Positions 51,297-60,434 of a stretch of DNA of 64,000 bases are shown here, in pieces; position 1 is the first letter of the stretch; each line of letters opens with the position of its first letter. Source of the DNA: DATILI01 sp035476635 (GTDB lineage Bacteria; Pseudomonadota; Gammaproteobacteria; Burkholderiales; Burkholderiaceae_C); assembly GCA_035476635.1 (NCBI GenBank), contig DATILI010000249.1, forward strand, positions 24,929 to 88,928, written 5' to 3'. The notes under the pieces are model-generated. The model saw only the letters and a program-made list of their open reading frames with translations. It ran no database searches and was not told the DNA's origin. A program made the position numbers and the translations under genes.

Positions 51297-52777
51297 CGTG
51301 CGGAACTCCTAAGGGCATCAGGGAACGGCGAAGGCGGGGACAGCGATGAATCACCGCGGCCCAGCCAGAGGCGCAAGATCAGCCGTTGCACGAAATTGCC
51401 GTAGGGTGGGTAGAAGAGGCCCACGGGGAACCAGCGGTGGCGCTTGAATACCGTCCTGGCATGCGACAGTTCCCGGAAACCCTCTTCGCCGTGGTAGCTA
51501 CCCATGCCTGAATTGCCCACGCCGCCGAAAGGCGCGTCGTGGTTCAAGACATGCCAACCCCAATCATTGATCGTCACGCCCCCGGAATGGGTGTGTTCCA
51601 GCACGCGCCGCCGCGCCCGCGCATCGTGGCCGAAGCAGTACAGCGCCAGCGGGCGCGGCCCGGCGTTGATGTGCGCGATCGCCTCGTCCAGGTGCTCGTA
51701 GGCCAGTACCGGCAGGATGGGACCGAAGATCTCTTCCTGCATCATCCGCATGTCCGCGCGCAAGCCCGTGACGATGTGCAGCGGAACCCGACGCCCGGCG
51801 CCTTCCTGCGCGCAGACCTTCACACGTGCCCCCTTGCTTCGCGCGTCGTCCAGCAAGGCCTGGATGCGCTGGGCGTGGCGGTCGTTGATGATGGCCGTGT
51901 AGTCCGGGTGGTCGGCGACGCTGGTGCCATAGCTACGCTGGAACGCCTCCTGGACGCCTTCCACGAAGGCGTCCAGATTGTCGCGCGGCACCAGGGCGTA
52001 GTCGGGCGCGATGCAGATCTGCCCGGCGTTGACGGCCTTGCCATGCGCGATGCGCGTTGCCGCCTCGCGCGGGTCGCATCCGGGCAGCAGCAGTGCGGGC
52101 GACTTGCCGCCCAGCTCCAGCGTGACTGGTGTCAGATTCTGCGCTGCCGTGCGCATCACGGCGCGGCCCACAGCCGGGGATCCCGTGAAGACAATGTGAT
52201 CGAACGGCAGTTCGGTGAACAGGTTGGGGTCCTCCAATTCCGCGCCCACCACCGCCACCAAATCCTCGCCAAAAGCCTCGGCCAGCAAGTTGGTCAGCAC
52301 CGCATTGGTGGCCGGCGTCGCCTCCGACAGCTTGAGCAGCACGCGGTTCCCTGCCGCTAGCGCCGCCGCGAGCGGCCCCAGCGCCAGGTAGACCGGGAAG
52401 TTCCAAGGCACGATGACGCCCACCACGCCTTTGGGCTGATAGTGCACGCGCAGGCTGTTGCTCAGAAACAGCAGCTCGGTCGCTCGCCGCCGCGAACGCA
52501 TCCAGTGGCGCACATGCGAGAGTGCATGGTTGATCTCCAGCACCGCGCCAAGGATGTCAATCATTTTCGTCTCGGCGGGTGCATGGAATCCGAAGTCGCG
52601 GCTGACGGCGCCGGCGAGTTGGTCCTGGTAGCGCAACAATTGCCTCTTGAGCGCCCTGAGGTGCGCCTTGCGCCGCGCCTCGCCGGGAAAAGGCTGGGCG
52701 GCAAAGGCCGCTCGCTGCCGCTGGAAAAGCGCACGCAGGCGTATCTCGGCTGCGCCGACGGGTGTGTGTCTGCTCAT
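51293..52777 (-). CDS. Class 3-like aldehyde dehydrogenase (coniferyl aldehyde dehydrogenase type)
   Basis: 494 residues. VIVPWNFPVYLALGPLAAAL, FTGSPAVGRAV, LELGGKSPALLLPGCD (catalytic Glu), NAGQICIAPDYALVP (catalytic Cys) and FGGVGNSGMGSYHGEEGFRE. The extended C-terminal part (YPPYGNFVQRLILRLWLG) resembles the membrane-associated tail of class 3/fatty aldehyde dehydrogenases. It should oxidise the aldehyde made by the GMC enzyme. Second gene after the OmpW gene. Confidence 0.9.
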   Translation of the reverse strand: MSRHTPVGAAEIRLRALFQRQRAAFAAQPFPGEARRKAHLRALKRQLLRYQDQLAGAVSRDFGFHAPAETKMIDILGAVLEINHALSHVRHWMRSRRRATELLFLSNSLRVHYQPKGVVGVIVPWNFPVYLALGPLAAALAAGNRVLLKLSEATPATNAVLTNLLAEAFGEDLVAVVGAELEDPNLFTELPFDHIVFTGSPAVGRAVMRTAAQNLTPVTLELGGKSPALLLPGCDPREAATRIAHGKAVNAGQICIAPDYALVPRDNLDAFVEGVQEAFQRSYGTSVADHPDYTAIINDRHAQRIQALLDDARSKGARVKVCAQEGAGRRVPLHIVTGLRADMRMMQEEIFGPILPVLAYEHLDEAIAHINAGPRPLALYCFGHDARARRRVLEHTHSGGVTINDWGWHVLNHDAPFGGVGNSGMGSYHGEEGFRELSHARTVFKRHRWFPVGLFYPPYGNFVQRLILRLWLGRGDSSLSPPSPFPDALRSSAR

Positions 52778-52799
52778 GACGATATTCCTGATGCCGCCA

Positions 52800-53507
52800 T
52801 CAGAAGCGGTAGCCGACGAGCAGACTGACCACGCCCGGGTCGGAGCGCATGGTGATGCTGCGCGTGATGGGGCCCACCCCGGGTGTCTCGGTTGTGATGT
52901 CGGCGGTGGTCTTGATTCCGTATCGCGAGTACCCGGCGAGCAGCATCATGCGCTCGCCGAGCGGCACTTCGACGCCCAGCTTGATCACGGGGCCGAACGA
53001 AGACTTCGGCCGGACGACGGAATGTGTGCCTTGAAAGGCAGCCGTGTAGTTTCCCAGTACCTCGGTCGAGGTAAAGGCGGTGTAGTTCAGGCCTGCCGCC
53101 ACGAAGGGGCGCACTGAGCCCGAGCGGTTGAACGTGTAGCTGACCAGCGCGGCTGGAAACCACGCCCGCGCGCTCCCCACGCGCCCCAGTGCCGATCCCG
53201 CGCCCTTGGCGCGAAGGTGAACAACGGGTGGGAGGCCGCCGGCCAGCGAGGCGGCCCAGCCATCGCCCAGTTGAACCGTGGCCTCAAAGCCTAGTGCGTT
53301 GACATCGTCGACGCCCACAGTCACGCCGGGTGGCGTTGTACCGGCAGGGCCGCCGAGTTCACCGGATTTCACGTTGAAGTGGGCTCTGGCGTATCCGATC
53401 GCAATCGAATAGGGTGTGTCGGCCGCGCGGGCGCCGGGGGAGGCGAGCAGGGCCATCATGCCGCAAAGAGCAGCGGTCAGGGGCGGGAAATTGTGAAGTC
53501 GGGCCAT
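52800..53507 (-). CDS. OmpW family outer-membrane protein
   Basis: 235 residues. Signal peptide ending LLASPGARA, then alternating beta-strand pattern with the family segments YSFNRSG-like (YTFNRSGSVRPFVAAGLNY) and a terminal aromatic residue (LVGYRF), as needed for outer-membrane insertion. OmpW relatives such as AlkL let hydrophobic molecules pass the outer membrane; the neighbouring alcohol and aldehyde oxidising enzymes support that role. AGGAGAC precedes the ATG. First gene of the minus-strand operon, divergent from AraC. Confidence 0.9.
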   Translation of the reverse strand: MARLHNFPPLTAALCGMMALLASPGARAADTPYSIAIGYARAHFNVKSGELGGPAGTTPPGVTVGVDDVNALGFEATVQLGDGWAASLAGGLPPVVHLRAKGAGSALGRVGSARAWFPAALVSYTFNRSGSVRPFVAAGLNYTAFTSTEVLGNYTAAFQGTHSVVRPKSSFGPVIKLGVEVPLGERMMLLAGYSRYGIKTTADITTETPGVGPITRSITMRSDPGVVSLLVGYRF

Positions 53508-53534
53508 GGGAATGTCTCCTGTAGTGGTCGCAAT

Positions 53535-53544
53535 GGGTGCACCC
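53535..53544. promoter_or_regulatory. Short palindrome in the OmpW/AraC divergent gap
   Basis: GGGTGCACCC, a perfect 10-bp palindrome 28 nt before the OmpW start on its strand. It could be an operator half-site region, but at this length in GC-rich DNA chance is possible. Confidence 0.25.
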
Positions 53545-53679
53545 TCGCAGGTGCCTCACCGGCCAATACCAGTGGCGGCACGAAGGTGAAGGGAAATCTA
53601 CTAACGGAGCAGGGTTGCTACGAGGTTCCTTCCTGCCAATGGGGGTCATAATTTGCCAACCTCAAATGCACGACCTCAG

Positions 53680-54732
53680 ATGCAGTCCGCAGCCTTCGAA
53701 CTTACGGGCAGTTATGGAATGGAATTGGAGGGACTCGCGCACTCGATGCAGGGCCTGAGTGCCCTTGTCGCCGAGATGGCCGCGCAAGGCGTGAGCGTCG
53801 AGGCGGTTCTCAAAGGCTCCGGGCTGGAGGCCGGGCAGTTGGCCGACCCCGAGGTGCGCGTGTCGCATCAGCAGAAGATCTCCATCTTTCGCAACGCACA
53901 GCGCCTGGCCAGGCAACCCGACGTCGGTCTGCGTGCCGGTGCGCGGCAACGCCTGAGCGACTTTGGCGTGTACGGCTACGCACTGACCAGTAGCGCTACC
54001 TTTGGCGACGCCGTGATGCTTGGCATGAAGTACCTCAAGTTGGCGGGGCCTGTGCTTCACAAGCGCTTTCGTCTGCTTGGCGACGAGGCGCTGCTCGAAG
54101 GATGCGATGTCCTGTCGCTGGGCCCCGTGCTGCCACTGGCCACTGAGTTCTGGCTTGCCTCAATGCTTCAACTTGCGACCAACGTCCTCGCGGCGCCATT
54201 TCCGTCGCAGTGCTTGCGCCTGCCTTACCCGCGTCCCCCGTACGCCGGCGCCTACGAGCGAATGTTTGCTTGCCCGGTGCGTTTCGACGAGCCGCGCATC
54301 GAATGGCAGTTCGATGCCGCGGTGCTGCGCGCTCCCTGCCCCAACGCGAATCCGATCACAGCCAAACTGTGCGCGCGATTTTGCGACCAGATCATGCACA
54401 GCCTGCCCCAGGGCACAGCGCTCGCGCACCAGATCCGCGCCGCCTGCCTGAACAGCCAAGGCAGAGTCTCGAATGCCGACACGGTAGCTCGATCCCTGGG
54501 CCTGTCGGTGAGGACCATGCACAGGCGTCTGGCCGAGGAAGGGCTTGGTTTCCAGGCCATCGCCGATCAGGTTCGGCAAGCAATCGCAGGGAGCCTGCTG
54601 AGGGACTCCCCGCTATCGATCGACGAGATTGCCGTGCGCGTGGGCTTTTCCGAAGCGGCAAACTTTCGCAAGGCCTTTCGCAGGTGGACAGGCATCAGCC
54701 CGACGCAGTATCGCCAGCGAACTGGCCATTGA
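53680..54732 (+). CDS. AraC family transcriptional regulator
   Basis: About 350 residues. The N-terminal two thirds match the arabinose-binding-like domain of the OruR/ArgR-type AraC subfamily (RLSDFGVYGYALTSSATFGDA). The C-terminal AraC DNA-binding domain has two helix-turn-helices: VARSLGLSVRTMHRRLAEEG and SIDEIAVRVGFSEAANFRKA, then WTGISPTQYR. Start: ATG 53680 or 53719; the frame also extends to TTG 53653. Divergent from the OmpW/aldehyde dehydrogenase/GMC operon, which it probably activates. Confidence 0.9.
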   Translation: MQSAAFELTGSYGMELEGLAHSMQGLSALVAEMAAQGVSVEAVLKGSGLEAGQLADPEVRVSHQQKISIFRNAQRLARQPDVGLRAGARQRLSDFGVYGYALTSSATFGDAVMLGMKYLKLAGPVLHKRFRLLGDEALLEGCDVLSLGPVLPLATEFWLASMLQLATNVLAAPFPSQCLRLPYPRPPYAGAYERMFACPVRFDEPRIEWQFDAAVLRAPCPNANPITAKLCARFCDQIMHSLPQGTALAHQIRAACLNSQGRVSNADTVARSLGLSVRTMHRRLAEEGLGFQAIADQVRQAIAGSLLRDSPLSIDEIAVRVGFSEAANFRKAFRRWTGISPTQYRQRTGH

Positions 54733-54756
54733 GCGCTTCACGGAAACCGTTCGTCT

Positions 54757-54793
54757 GGCGCTATCGAGCCGCGGCTGGCAACCGCGGAGCGCC
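54757..54793. terminator. Nested hairpin between convergent AraC and LysR genes
   Basis: GGCGCT (54757-54762) pairs with AGCGCC (54788-54793), and CCGCGG (54769-54774) with CCGCGG (54782-54787) inside it. It sits between two convergent genes, where a two-way terminator is expected, but it has no T-run on either strand and touches the LysR stop. Confidence 0.35.
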
Positions 54794-55725
54794 TACAGGT
54801 TCCAGCCCTGGGTCCGGCCCCACTCCTCGATGGAGAGTTCCGTGTCGCGACCTTCCTGCACGAGCCATTCACAAAACTTGGCGATGAGAGGGTAAGCATC
54901 CGATTCCGCGGCGAAACTTGCGTAGTAGTCCCGGCGTTTGATGCCCAAAGGGCCGAAGGGCGCGCACAACTTGCCGGCGATGATGTCGTCCAGGACCAGG
55001 AACAGTGGCACGAGCACGATGCCGAGCCCCTCGCACGCCGCCTGCAGCGCGAAGTACATCTGTTCGAACTTCAGCGAGTTCGTGGGCTGAAGGTCTGCAA
55101 CACCGGCCGTTTGCTGCCACTCATGCCAGGCGTAAGGCTCGGTTGCGTAGTTGATCATCGTATGCCGCGCGATGTCTTTCGGCTCGAGCAGGGTCGCGCC
55201 TTGCAGCACATCCACGTGGCATACGGGAAGGATGTGCTCCGACATGAAACGCACCGCGCCTCCCTCCCCAGGTGCTTCGTGGGCGCCGCGAATGGCCACG
55301 TCGTACAGGTTGGCCTGGAAGTTGGGACGCTCCAGCGAAGTCATCAGACGGATTTCGACATCCGGGCGACGGCGCTGGAAACCGGACATCCGAGGAATCA
55401 GCCAGCGCATGGTGAACGTGGGAGGCGCGCTGACGCGAAGCGTGGTTGGCGACTGCTGCTGCAGGAGGTACATCGACGCCAGGGCCAGTCGGTCCAAGGC
55501 GGCGCTAACCTCGGGAAGATAACTGCGTCCGGCGTCGGTGAGCGTCAATTGCGAAGACGACCGCCGGAAAAGGGGCCGGCCGAACCATTCCTCCAGCAGC
55601 GCGACTTGCCGGCTGATGGCCCCGTGAGTGACGCAGAGTTCTTCGGCGGCCTTGGTGAAACTGACGTGCCTTGCCGCGGCTTCGAATGCGCGAACTGCAT
55701 TCAACGGCGGAAGTTTCCTCATCAT
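54793..55725 (-). CDS. LysR family transcriptional regulator (GcvA-like)
   Basis: 310 residues. PPLNAVRAFEAAARHVSFTK and ELCVTHGAISRQVALLEEWF form the winged helix of the GcvA-like LysR subgroup, with a 200-residue effector domain after it. It diverges from the molybdenum hydroxylase operon at 55820, which it probably controls via the site at 55762-55774. Start at ATG 55725 or the next codon 55722. Confidence 0.92.
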   Translation of the reverse strand: MMRKLPPLNAVRAFEAAARHVSFTKAAEELCVTHGAISRQVALLEEWFGRPLFRRSSSQLTLTDAGRSYLPEVSAALDRLALASMYLLQQQSPTTLRVSAPPTFTMRWLIPRMSGFQRRRPDVEIRLMTSLERPNFQANLYDVAIRGAHEAPGEGGAVRFMSEHILPVCHVDVLQGATLLEPKDIARHTMINYATEPYAWHEWQQTAGVADLQPTNSLKFEQMYFALQAACEGLGIVLVPLFLVLDDIIAGKLCAPFGPLGIKRRDYYASFAAESDAYPLIAKFCEWLVQEGRDTELSIEEWGRTQGWNL

Positions 55726-55760
55726 GACCCTATTGTGGGAACAGGCGTGCTGCGGGCCCA

Positions 55761-55775
55761 GTGACTATAACTCAC
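55761..55775. promoter_or_regulatory. Candidate LysR box (T-N11-A)
   Basis: GTGACTATAACTCAC: GTGA and TCAC are inverted, and T55762 to A55774 fits the T-N11-A rule for LysR sites. It lies 36 nt from the LysR start and 45 nt before the hydroxylase operon, and the core TATAAC may double as a -10 box. Confidence 0.4.
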
Positions 55776-55819
55776 GCCACGTGAAGAATCGTCCTTTGCT
55801 GCGGGGGGCAGTCGTGCCG

Positions 55820-56713
55820 ATGATCGCGGTCATGAAAGCAGCCCCGTTCGATTACGTCCGCGCCGAGAGCGAAGCTCACGCGCTGGAGGTCCTGCAGCAG
55901 CATGGCGCGGAAGCCAAGCTCGTGGCCGGCGGCCAGAGCCTGGTCCCCATGATGGCGATGCGCCTGGCCCGGCCCGCCGTGCTGGTGGACATCAACCGGC
56001 TGGCCACGCTGAAGGGGGTGGAAGAGATTGCCGATGCCATCCGCATGCGAGCCTGCACGCGCCAAAGGGATGTCGAGCACGACGAACGACTGCGGTCGCG
56101 CTTGCCCCTGGTGGCGCAGGCCCTTCACTGGGTCGGTCATATTCAGACACGCAATCGCGGCACCGTCGGCGGCAGCCTCGTCCACGCCGATCCATCCGCC
56201 GAGTTGCCACTGGCTGCTGCTGTGCTGGCCGCCAAGCTCCACGTTCGCAGCCAGAGCGGCGTGCGCGTCCTGAATGCGGCAGAGTTCTTCCAGGGCCCGA
56301 TGTTCACCGCCACAGGCGAGACCGAATGCTTGGTCGCTATCGACTGGCCGGTCTGGAAGGGTGCTCGCATCGGAAGCGCTTTCGACGAAACCAGTATCCG
56401 GCACGGCGATTTCGCGATGGCATCGGCGGCGTGCCAGCTGCAGCTCGACGAGTCCGGAGTCTGCCAAGGGGCGGCCTTCGGCTATGGCGGGGTGGACGGT
56501 ACGCCGCTCGCGTTCCCCGAACTGGCGTCCCAGCTGGTTGGCCAGCGCGTCACGCCGCAAGTCGCGCGCGAAATCGCCCGCTCGGCCTCCACGCGCTGTG
56601 AGCCCGGCGACGACATCCATGCCACCGCCACCTTCCGCCGCCACCTCGCTGCGGTGCTTGGCGAGCGGGTCCTGTTGAAGGCTGCCGAGAACGCTCGCGG
56701 TGCGAGCCATTGA
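55820..56713 (+). CDS. Molybdenum hydroxylase, FAD-binding subunit (CoxM/XdhB type)
   Basis: About 297 residues from ATG 55820 (55832 is possible). The two FAD-binding motifs of the family are present: AGGQSLVPMMAMRLARP and the TVGGSLVHADPSAELP segment; AFGYGGVDGTPL lies in the C-terminal part. It passes electrons from the iron-sulfur subunit to the acceptor. It is the first of three subunit genes, 3 nt before the next. Confidence 0.92.
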   Translation: MIAVMKAAPFDYVRAESEAHALEVLQQHGAEAKLVAGGQSLVPMMAMRLARPAVLVDINRLATLKGVEEIADAIRMRACTRQRDVEHDERLRSRLPLVAQALHWVGHIQTRNRGTVGGSLVHADPSAELPLAAAVLAAKLHVRSQSGVRVLNAAEFFQGPMFTATGETECLVAIDWPVWKGARIGSAFDETSIRHGDFAMASAACQLQLDESGVCQGAAFGYGGVDGTPLAFPELASQLVGQRVTPQVAREIARSASTRCEPGDDIHATATFRRHLAAVLGERVLLKAAENARGASH

Positions 56714-56716
56714 TTC

Positions 56717-57211
56717 ATGAACGAACCGAACAAACTTGCGAACATCCGCCTCACGGTCAATGGCCGTGAGCAACAACGGGCCGTCGAGCCCCGCACGACG
56801 CTCGTCGACTTCCTTCGCGACGAGCTTGGCCTGACCGGCACGCACGTCGGCTGCGAACACGGAGTCTGCGGCGCATGTACCGTCGTATTCGACGGTGAAC
56901 CCGTGCGCTCCTGCTGCATGTTCGCGGCGCAGGCCGACGGCTCGTCCGTCACCACGGTCGAAGGCCTCGCGCCGGCCCGGGGGCAGCTGTCCCGCCTGCA
57001 GGACGCTTTCTGCGAAAAGCACGCGCTGCAATGCGGCTACTGCACGCCAGGCATGCTCGTCGCCTGCCAGTCGCTCATCGACAAGGTGCCGCATCCCACC
57101 GAAGCCCAGGTGCGTGAGGCTATCAGCGGCAATCTGTGCCGCTGTACTGGCTACAAACAGATCGTTGAAGCGGTCCTTTACGCGACTGCAAAGGAAGCAT
57201 CGCATGGCTGA
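56717..57211 (+). CDS. Molybdenum hydroxylase, 2Fe-2S subunit (CoxS type)
   Basis: 164 residues with both iron-sulfur clusters: the plant-type motif at Cys46, Cys51, Cys54 (GCEHGVCGACT) with a later Cys, and the second cluster CGYCTPGM with CRCTGY. Links the molybdopterin centre to the flavin subunit. Overlaps the large-subunit gene by 8 nt. Confidence 0.95.
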   Translation: MNEPNKLANIRLTVNGREQQRAVEPRTTLVDFLRDELGLTGTHVGCEHGVCGACTVVFDGEPVRSCCMFAAQADGSSVTTVEGLAPARGQLSRLQDAFCEKHALQCGYCTPGMLVACQSLIDKVPHPTEAQVREAISGNLCRCTGYKQIVEAVLYATAKEASHG

Positions 57212-59594
57212 AGGCGGATTTCGGTACATTGGCAAGCACCGCCGCGCGGTGGAGCACCGGCGCTTCGTGGTGGGTCAGGGGCATTTCGCGGCCGATGTGC
57301 AGCGCCCGCACGCGCTTCACGTCGCGCTTGTCGCGAGCCCCTATGCGAGCGCCCGGATCAGCCACATCGACGCGAGCGCGGCACTCGCCATGCCGGGCGT
57401 GCACGCCGTTCTCACTGGTGAAGAGCTTAGCGCGGCCACGGTGCCGCTGCTGGTCGGAGTCGATGCACCGCAGGTCGAGCGCTTTCCGCTTGCCAATGGC
57501 ATGGCGCGCTATGCTGGCGAATGGGTTGTCGCTGTCGTCGCGGAATCGCGCGCACTCGCCGAAGATGCCGCGGAGCTGGTGCACATCGACTACGAGCCGC
57601 TGCAGGCCGTCACCGACATGGAAAAGGCCATCGAGCCCGATTCGCCGGTCGTGCACCCGAAATTCGGCTCAAACGTGATCTTCCGGCGCAAGTTCACCTG
57701 GGGAGCGGTGGCCGACGATTTCGCCGGATCGCCGCATACGCTCAGTTACCGGGTCCGATGGGCACGCAGTGCGACCGTACCCATCGAGACTTTCGGTGTC
57801 ACGTGCGAATGGAACGAGTCCCAGCAGATCCTGGACGTGTGGGCATCGATCCAGATGCCCAAATTCCCTGATCAGCTTGCCAAGGCTCTGAAGCTGCCGG
57901 GCAATGCCGTGCGGGTGCACTTCGACGTGGACGTCGGGGGCAGCTACGGCGTGAAGCGGGGAATCAAGCACGCCGTCCTGGCGGGCTACCTGGCCCGCAA
58001 GCTGGGACGGCCCGTCCGTTTGATCGAGGATCGTCTGGAGAACATGCGCGGTGGGGACATGCAGGGCCCGGACCGCGCCTTCGATGTGACGCTGGCGTTC
58101 GACGAGCAAGGCGTCATCCACTCGATGAAGATGCGGGCGATCGATGACATCGGTGCTTACTCAGGCCGCGCTCCGCTGCAACTCGGGAAACCCGTTGGCG
58201 CAATCATTGGCCCTTACCGCATCGCCAGTGTGGAGTACGAGGCGATATCCGTGCTGACCAACAAGACGCCTCAGGAGGCGGTGCGCGGGTTCGGACAGGC
58301 ACCCACCAACTATGCGATCGAGACCGGGATGGACAAGGTCGCCCGCTTCCTCGGTCTCGACCGGGTGGAGCTGAGGCGGCGCAATCTGATCGGCAAGGAC
58401 GAGTTTCCCTACCTGATTCCCAGCGGCACGACTTACGACTCGGGTGACTACGCAACGGTACTGGACAAGGCGCTTGGCGTGGTCCCCATGGTGCAGCTCG
58501 AGCGTGAACGCGATGCGCTGCGTAGCCAGGGCCTGCTGGCCGGCATCGGCGTGTCGACCTGTCTTGAGCCGTCCGGAGGCAACTCTTCCTTCGAGCCGCT
58601 GTTCAATCCGAAGAACGAGACCACGACGTGGATGGACTCCTGCCTTGTGCGCATCGACCTCTCGGGCGCCATCACGGCCCTGATGGCGACATCGACCTCG
58701 GGGCAGGCGCACGAGACGCTGGTGTCGACCGTGGTCGGCGAAGTCCTGCAAATCCACCCCGACAGCATTCGTGTGCTGCACGCCGACTCGCTGAGCGCGT
58801 TGCCCTCCAACAGCCCGGTGGGCAGCCGCATGGCCATCATGCTGGGCGGAGCCGCTGCCGGCGCCGCGAAGATCCTGAAGTCGAAGCTGCTCTCGATCGC
58901 TGCCTACAACTTGGGTACTCCACTTGCCTCGCTGGTCTACGAAGACGGCGCCGTGTTCGTGGCGGGTGAGCCGCAGCGCCGCATGGGCTGGGAACAGCTG
59001 GTCGAGATCGCTCACCGGAAGTACCACCAGCTTCCGCCGGGCATGGAGCCCGGGCTGCAGGAGAAATTCGTCTGGCAGGTGCCCACCGGCGGCAAGATGC
59101 CTACCGAGGACGGACGCGTGCAGATGTACCCGTGCCACTCGTTCGAGAGTCACGTGGTCCTCGCGAGCGTCGATCCCCTGACCTGCAAGGTGAAGCTGCA
59201 TCGCTACACGGTCGGCCACGACTGCGGCGTGATGATCAGCCCGGACGTCGTGCATGGCATGACCTATGGTGGGGTCGCGCACGGCCTTGGCGCGGCCCTC
59301 ATGGAGAAGTTCACCTATTCCGATGAGGGGCAGCTGCTCTCAGGAACGTTCATGGACTATCTGCTGCCCAGCGCGGAGGAAGTGCCAGACGTGACCATCG
59401 TCGACCACTGCACGCCGTCGCCGCTGACCGAATTCGGACAGAAGGGCTCAGGAGAGGCCGGCTATCTGGGAAGCGCGGCCGCTATCGCGGCGGCCGTCAA
59501 TGACGCGCTTGCACCGATGGGCGCGTCCATCGACGCACTGCCGATGACGCCTCACGCGATCTGGAGTGTGCTTGGGAACGGCGATGGCAGCTGA
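57204..59594 (+). CDS. Molybdenum hydroxylase, molybdopterin-binding large subunit (CoxL/XdhA type)
   Basis: About 796 residues from ATG 57204, whose ribosome-binding site AAGGAAG lies in the CoxS gene. The family segment EAVRGFGQAPTNYAIE carries the VRGFG active-site loop; the CoxL-specific AYRCSFR loop is absent, so CO dehydrogenase is unlikely. GQKGSGEAGYLGSAAA has the Glu thought to act on the substrate. It should hydroxylate an aldehyde, heterocycle or aromatic ring with water-derived oxygen. The substrate is unknown. Confidence 0.92.
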   Translation: MAEGGFRYIGKHRRAVEHRRFVVGQGHFAADVQRPHALHVALVASPYASARISHIDASAALAMPGVHAVLTGEELSAATVPLLVGVDAPQVERFPLANGMARYAGEWVVAVVAESRALAEDAAELVHIDYEPLQAVTDMEKAIEPDSPVVHPKFGSNVIFRRKFTWGAVADDFAGSPHTLSYRVRWARSATVPIETFGVTCEWNESQQILDVWASIQMPKFPDQLAKALKLPGNAVRVHFDVDVGGSYGVKRGIKHAVLAGYLARKLGRPVRLIEDRLENMRGGDMQGPDRAFDVTLAFDEQGVIHSMKMRAIDDIGAYSGRAPLQLGKPVGAIIGPYRIASVEYEAISVLTNKTPQEAVRGFGQAPTNYAIETGMDKVARFLGLDRVELRRRNLIGKDEFPYLIPSGTTYDSGDYATVLDKALGVVPMVQLERERDALRSQGLLAGIGVSTCLEPSGGNSSFEPLFNPKNETTTWMDSCLVRIDLSGAITALMATSTSGQAHETLVSTVVGEVLQIHPDSIRVLHADSLSALPSNSPVGSRMAIMLGGAAAGAAKILKSKLLSIAAYNLGTPLASLVYEDGAVFVAGEPQRRMGWEQLVEIAHRKYHQLPPGMEPGLQEKFVWQVPTGGKMPTEDGRVQMYPCHSFESHVVLASVDPLTCKVKLHRYTVGHDCGVMISPDVVHGMTYGGVAHGLGAALMEKFTYSDEGQLLSGTFMDYLLPSAEEVPDVTIVDHCTPSPLTEFGQKGSGEAGYLGSAAAIAAAVNDALAPMGASIDALPMTPHAIWSVLGNGDGS

Positions 59595-59610
59595 CCAGGG
59601 GCTGAGTCCG

Positions 59611-60426
59611 ATGCAATTCCAATCCATATACATTCGCGCCCAAGGTTTCGACGGAAAGTTGGCGGTGCACACCGCCGGCGCCGCAGGCGCGCCAGCCATC
59701 GTGCTTGGGCATTCCATCCTCGCTTCCACACGCATGTGGCGCGGCCAGGTCGAGATGCTGCTGCAGCTCGGCTTGCGGGTTGTGAGCATCGACACCCGCG
59801 GCCACGGCGCCTCCGATGAACCGCCTCCGCAGTGCATCCTTGACGATCTGGTTTCCGACAGCATCCGGGTCCTCGACGAGCTTGAAATCAAACGGGCGCA
59901 CTTCATGGGCGTGTCGTTGGGCGGAATGGTGGCGCTCGGATTGGGGATCCTGCATCCGGATCGCGTGTCCAGCCTGATCGTGTGCGACGCGCGTGCAGAC
60001 GCCCCGCCGGCGTTCGCCGCGCCTTGGGACGATCGCATCGCGGCCGCGCAGAAGGATGGTGCCGCGGCGCTGGCGGACTCCACGGCCGAGCGCTGGTTCG
60101 GTCAGGACTTCCTCGGGCGCGAGCCAGTGATCGCACGCGAAGTCAAGGAGATGATCGCAGCCACGTCCGTCGGCGGCTTCATCGCATGTGCTCGCGCCTT
60201 GCAGGGCCTGGACTATCTCGGCCGCGTTGGCCGAATCACTGCCCCTACCCAATGGGTCGTCGGCGCCAACGACGGTCCATTGCCGGATGCCATGCGACAC
60301 CTCCAATCGCTCGTTCCGGGGTCCGCGCTGGAAGTGATCGAAGGCGCTGGCCACCTACCGAATATCGACCAACCGGCCGCCTTCAATGCAGTTGTCGCGC
60401 GGCGGCTGCGCGCCCTGACTTCCTGA
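59611..60426 (+). CDS. Alpha/beta hydrolase (3-oxoadipate enol-lactonase-like)
   Basis: About 271 residues. Nucleophile elbow GVSLGG (Ser), Asp in ANDGPLPD and His in GAGHLPNIDQP form a complete triad. It resembles enol-lactonases, and more loosely ring-cleavage hydrolases. ATG 59611 has AGGGG before it; 59584 and 59566 also lie in frame, overlapping the large-subunit gene. It may hydrolyse a lactone or C-C bond in the product of the hydroxylase. Its C-terminus is homologous to the remnant at 22606. Confidence 0.85.
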   Translation: MQFQSIYIRAQGFDGKLAVHTAGAAGAPAIVLGHSILASTRMWRGQVEMLLQLGLRVVSIDTRGHGASDEPPPQCILDDLVSDSIRVLDELEIKRAHFMGVSLGGMVALGLGILHPDRVSSLIVCDARADAPPAFAAPWDDRIAAAQKDGAAALADSTAERWFGQDFLGREPVIAREVKEMIAATSVGGFIACARALQGLDYLGRVGRITAPTQWVVGANDGPLPDAMRHLQSLVPGSALEVIEGAGHLPNIDQPAAFNAVVARRLRALTS

Positions 60427-60434
60427 GGACCTCC

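Noticed and set aside
55628..55819. Upstream extension of the CoxM frame
   Set aside because: It overlaps the LysR coding region on the other strand and the divergent promoter; the protein motif begins after 55820.
56895..57203. N-terminal extension of the molybdopterin subunit frame
   Set aside because: This part overlaps the 2Fe-2S subunit in another frame and has no family similarity; the real start is ATG 57204.
57204..59594. Aerobic CO dehydrogenase (CoxL)
   Set aside because: The form I loop AYRCSFR is absent; the loop is VRGFG as in other molybdenum hydroxylases. CoxG-like and CoxM/S/L-like names show family only.
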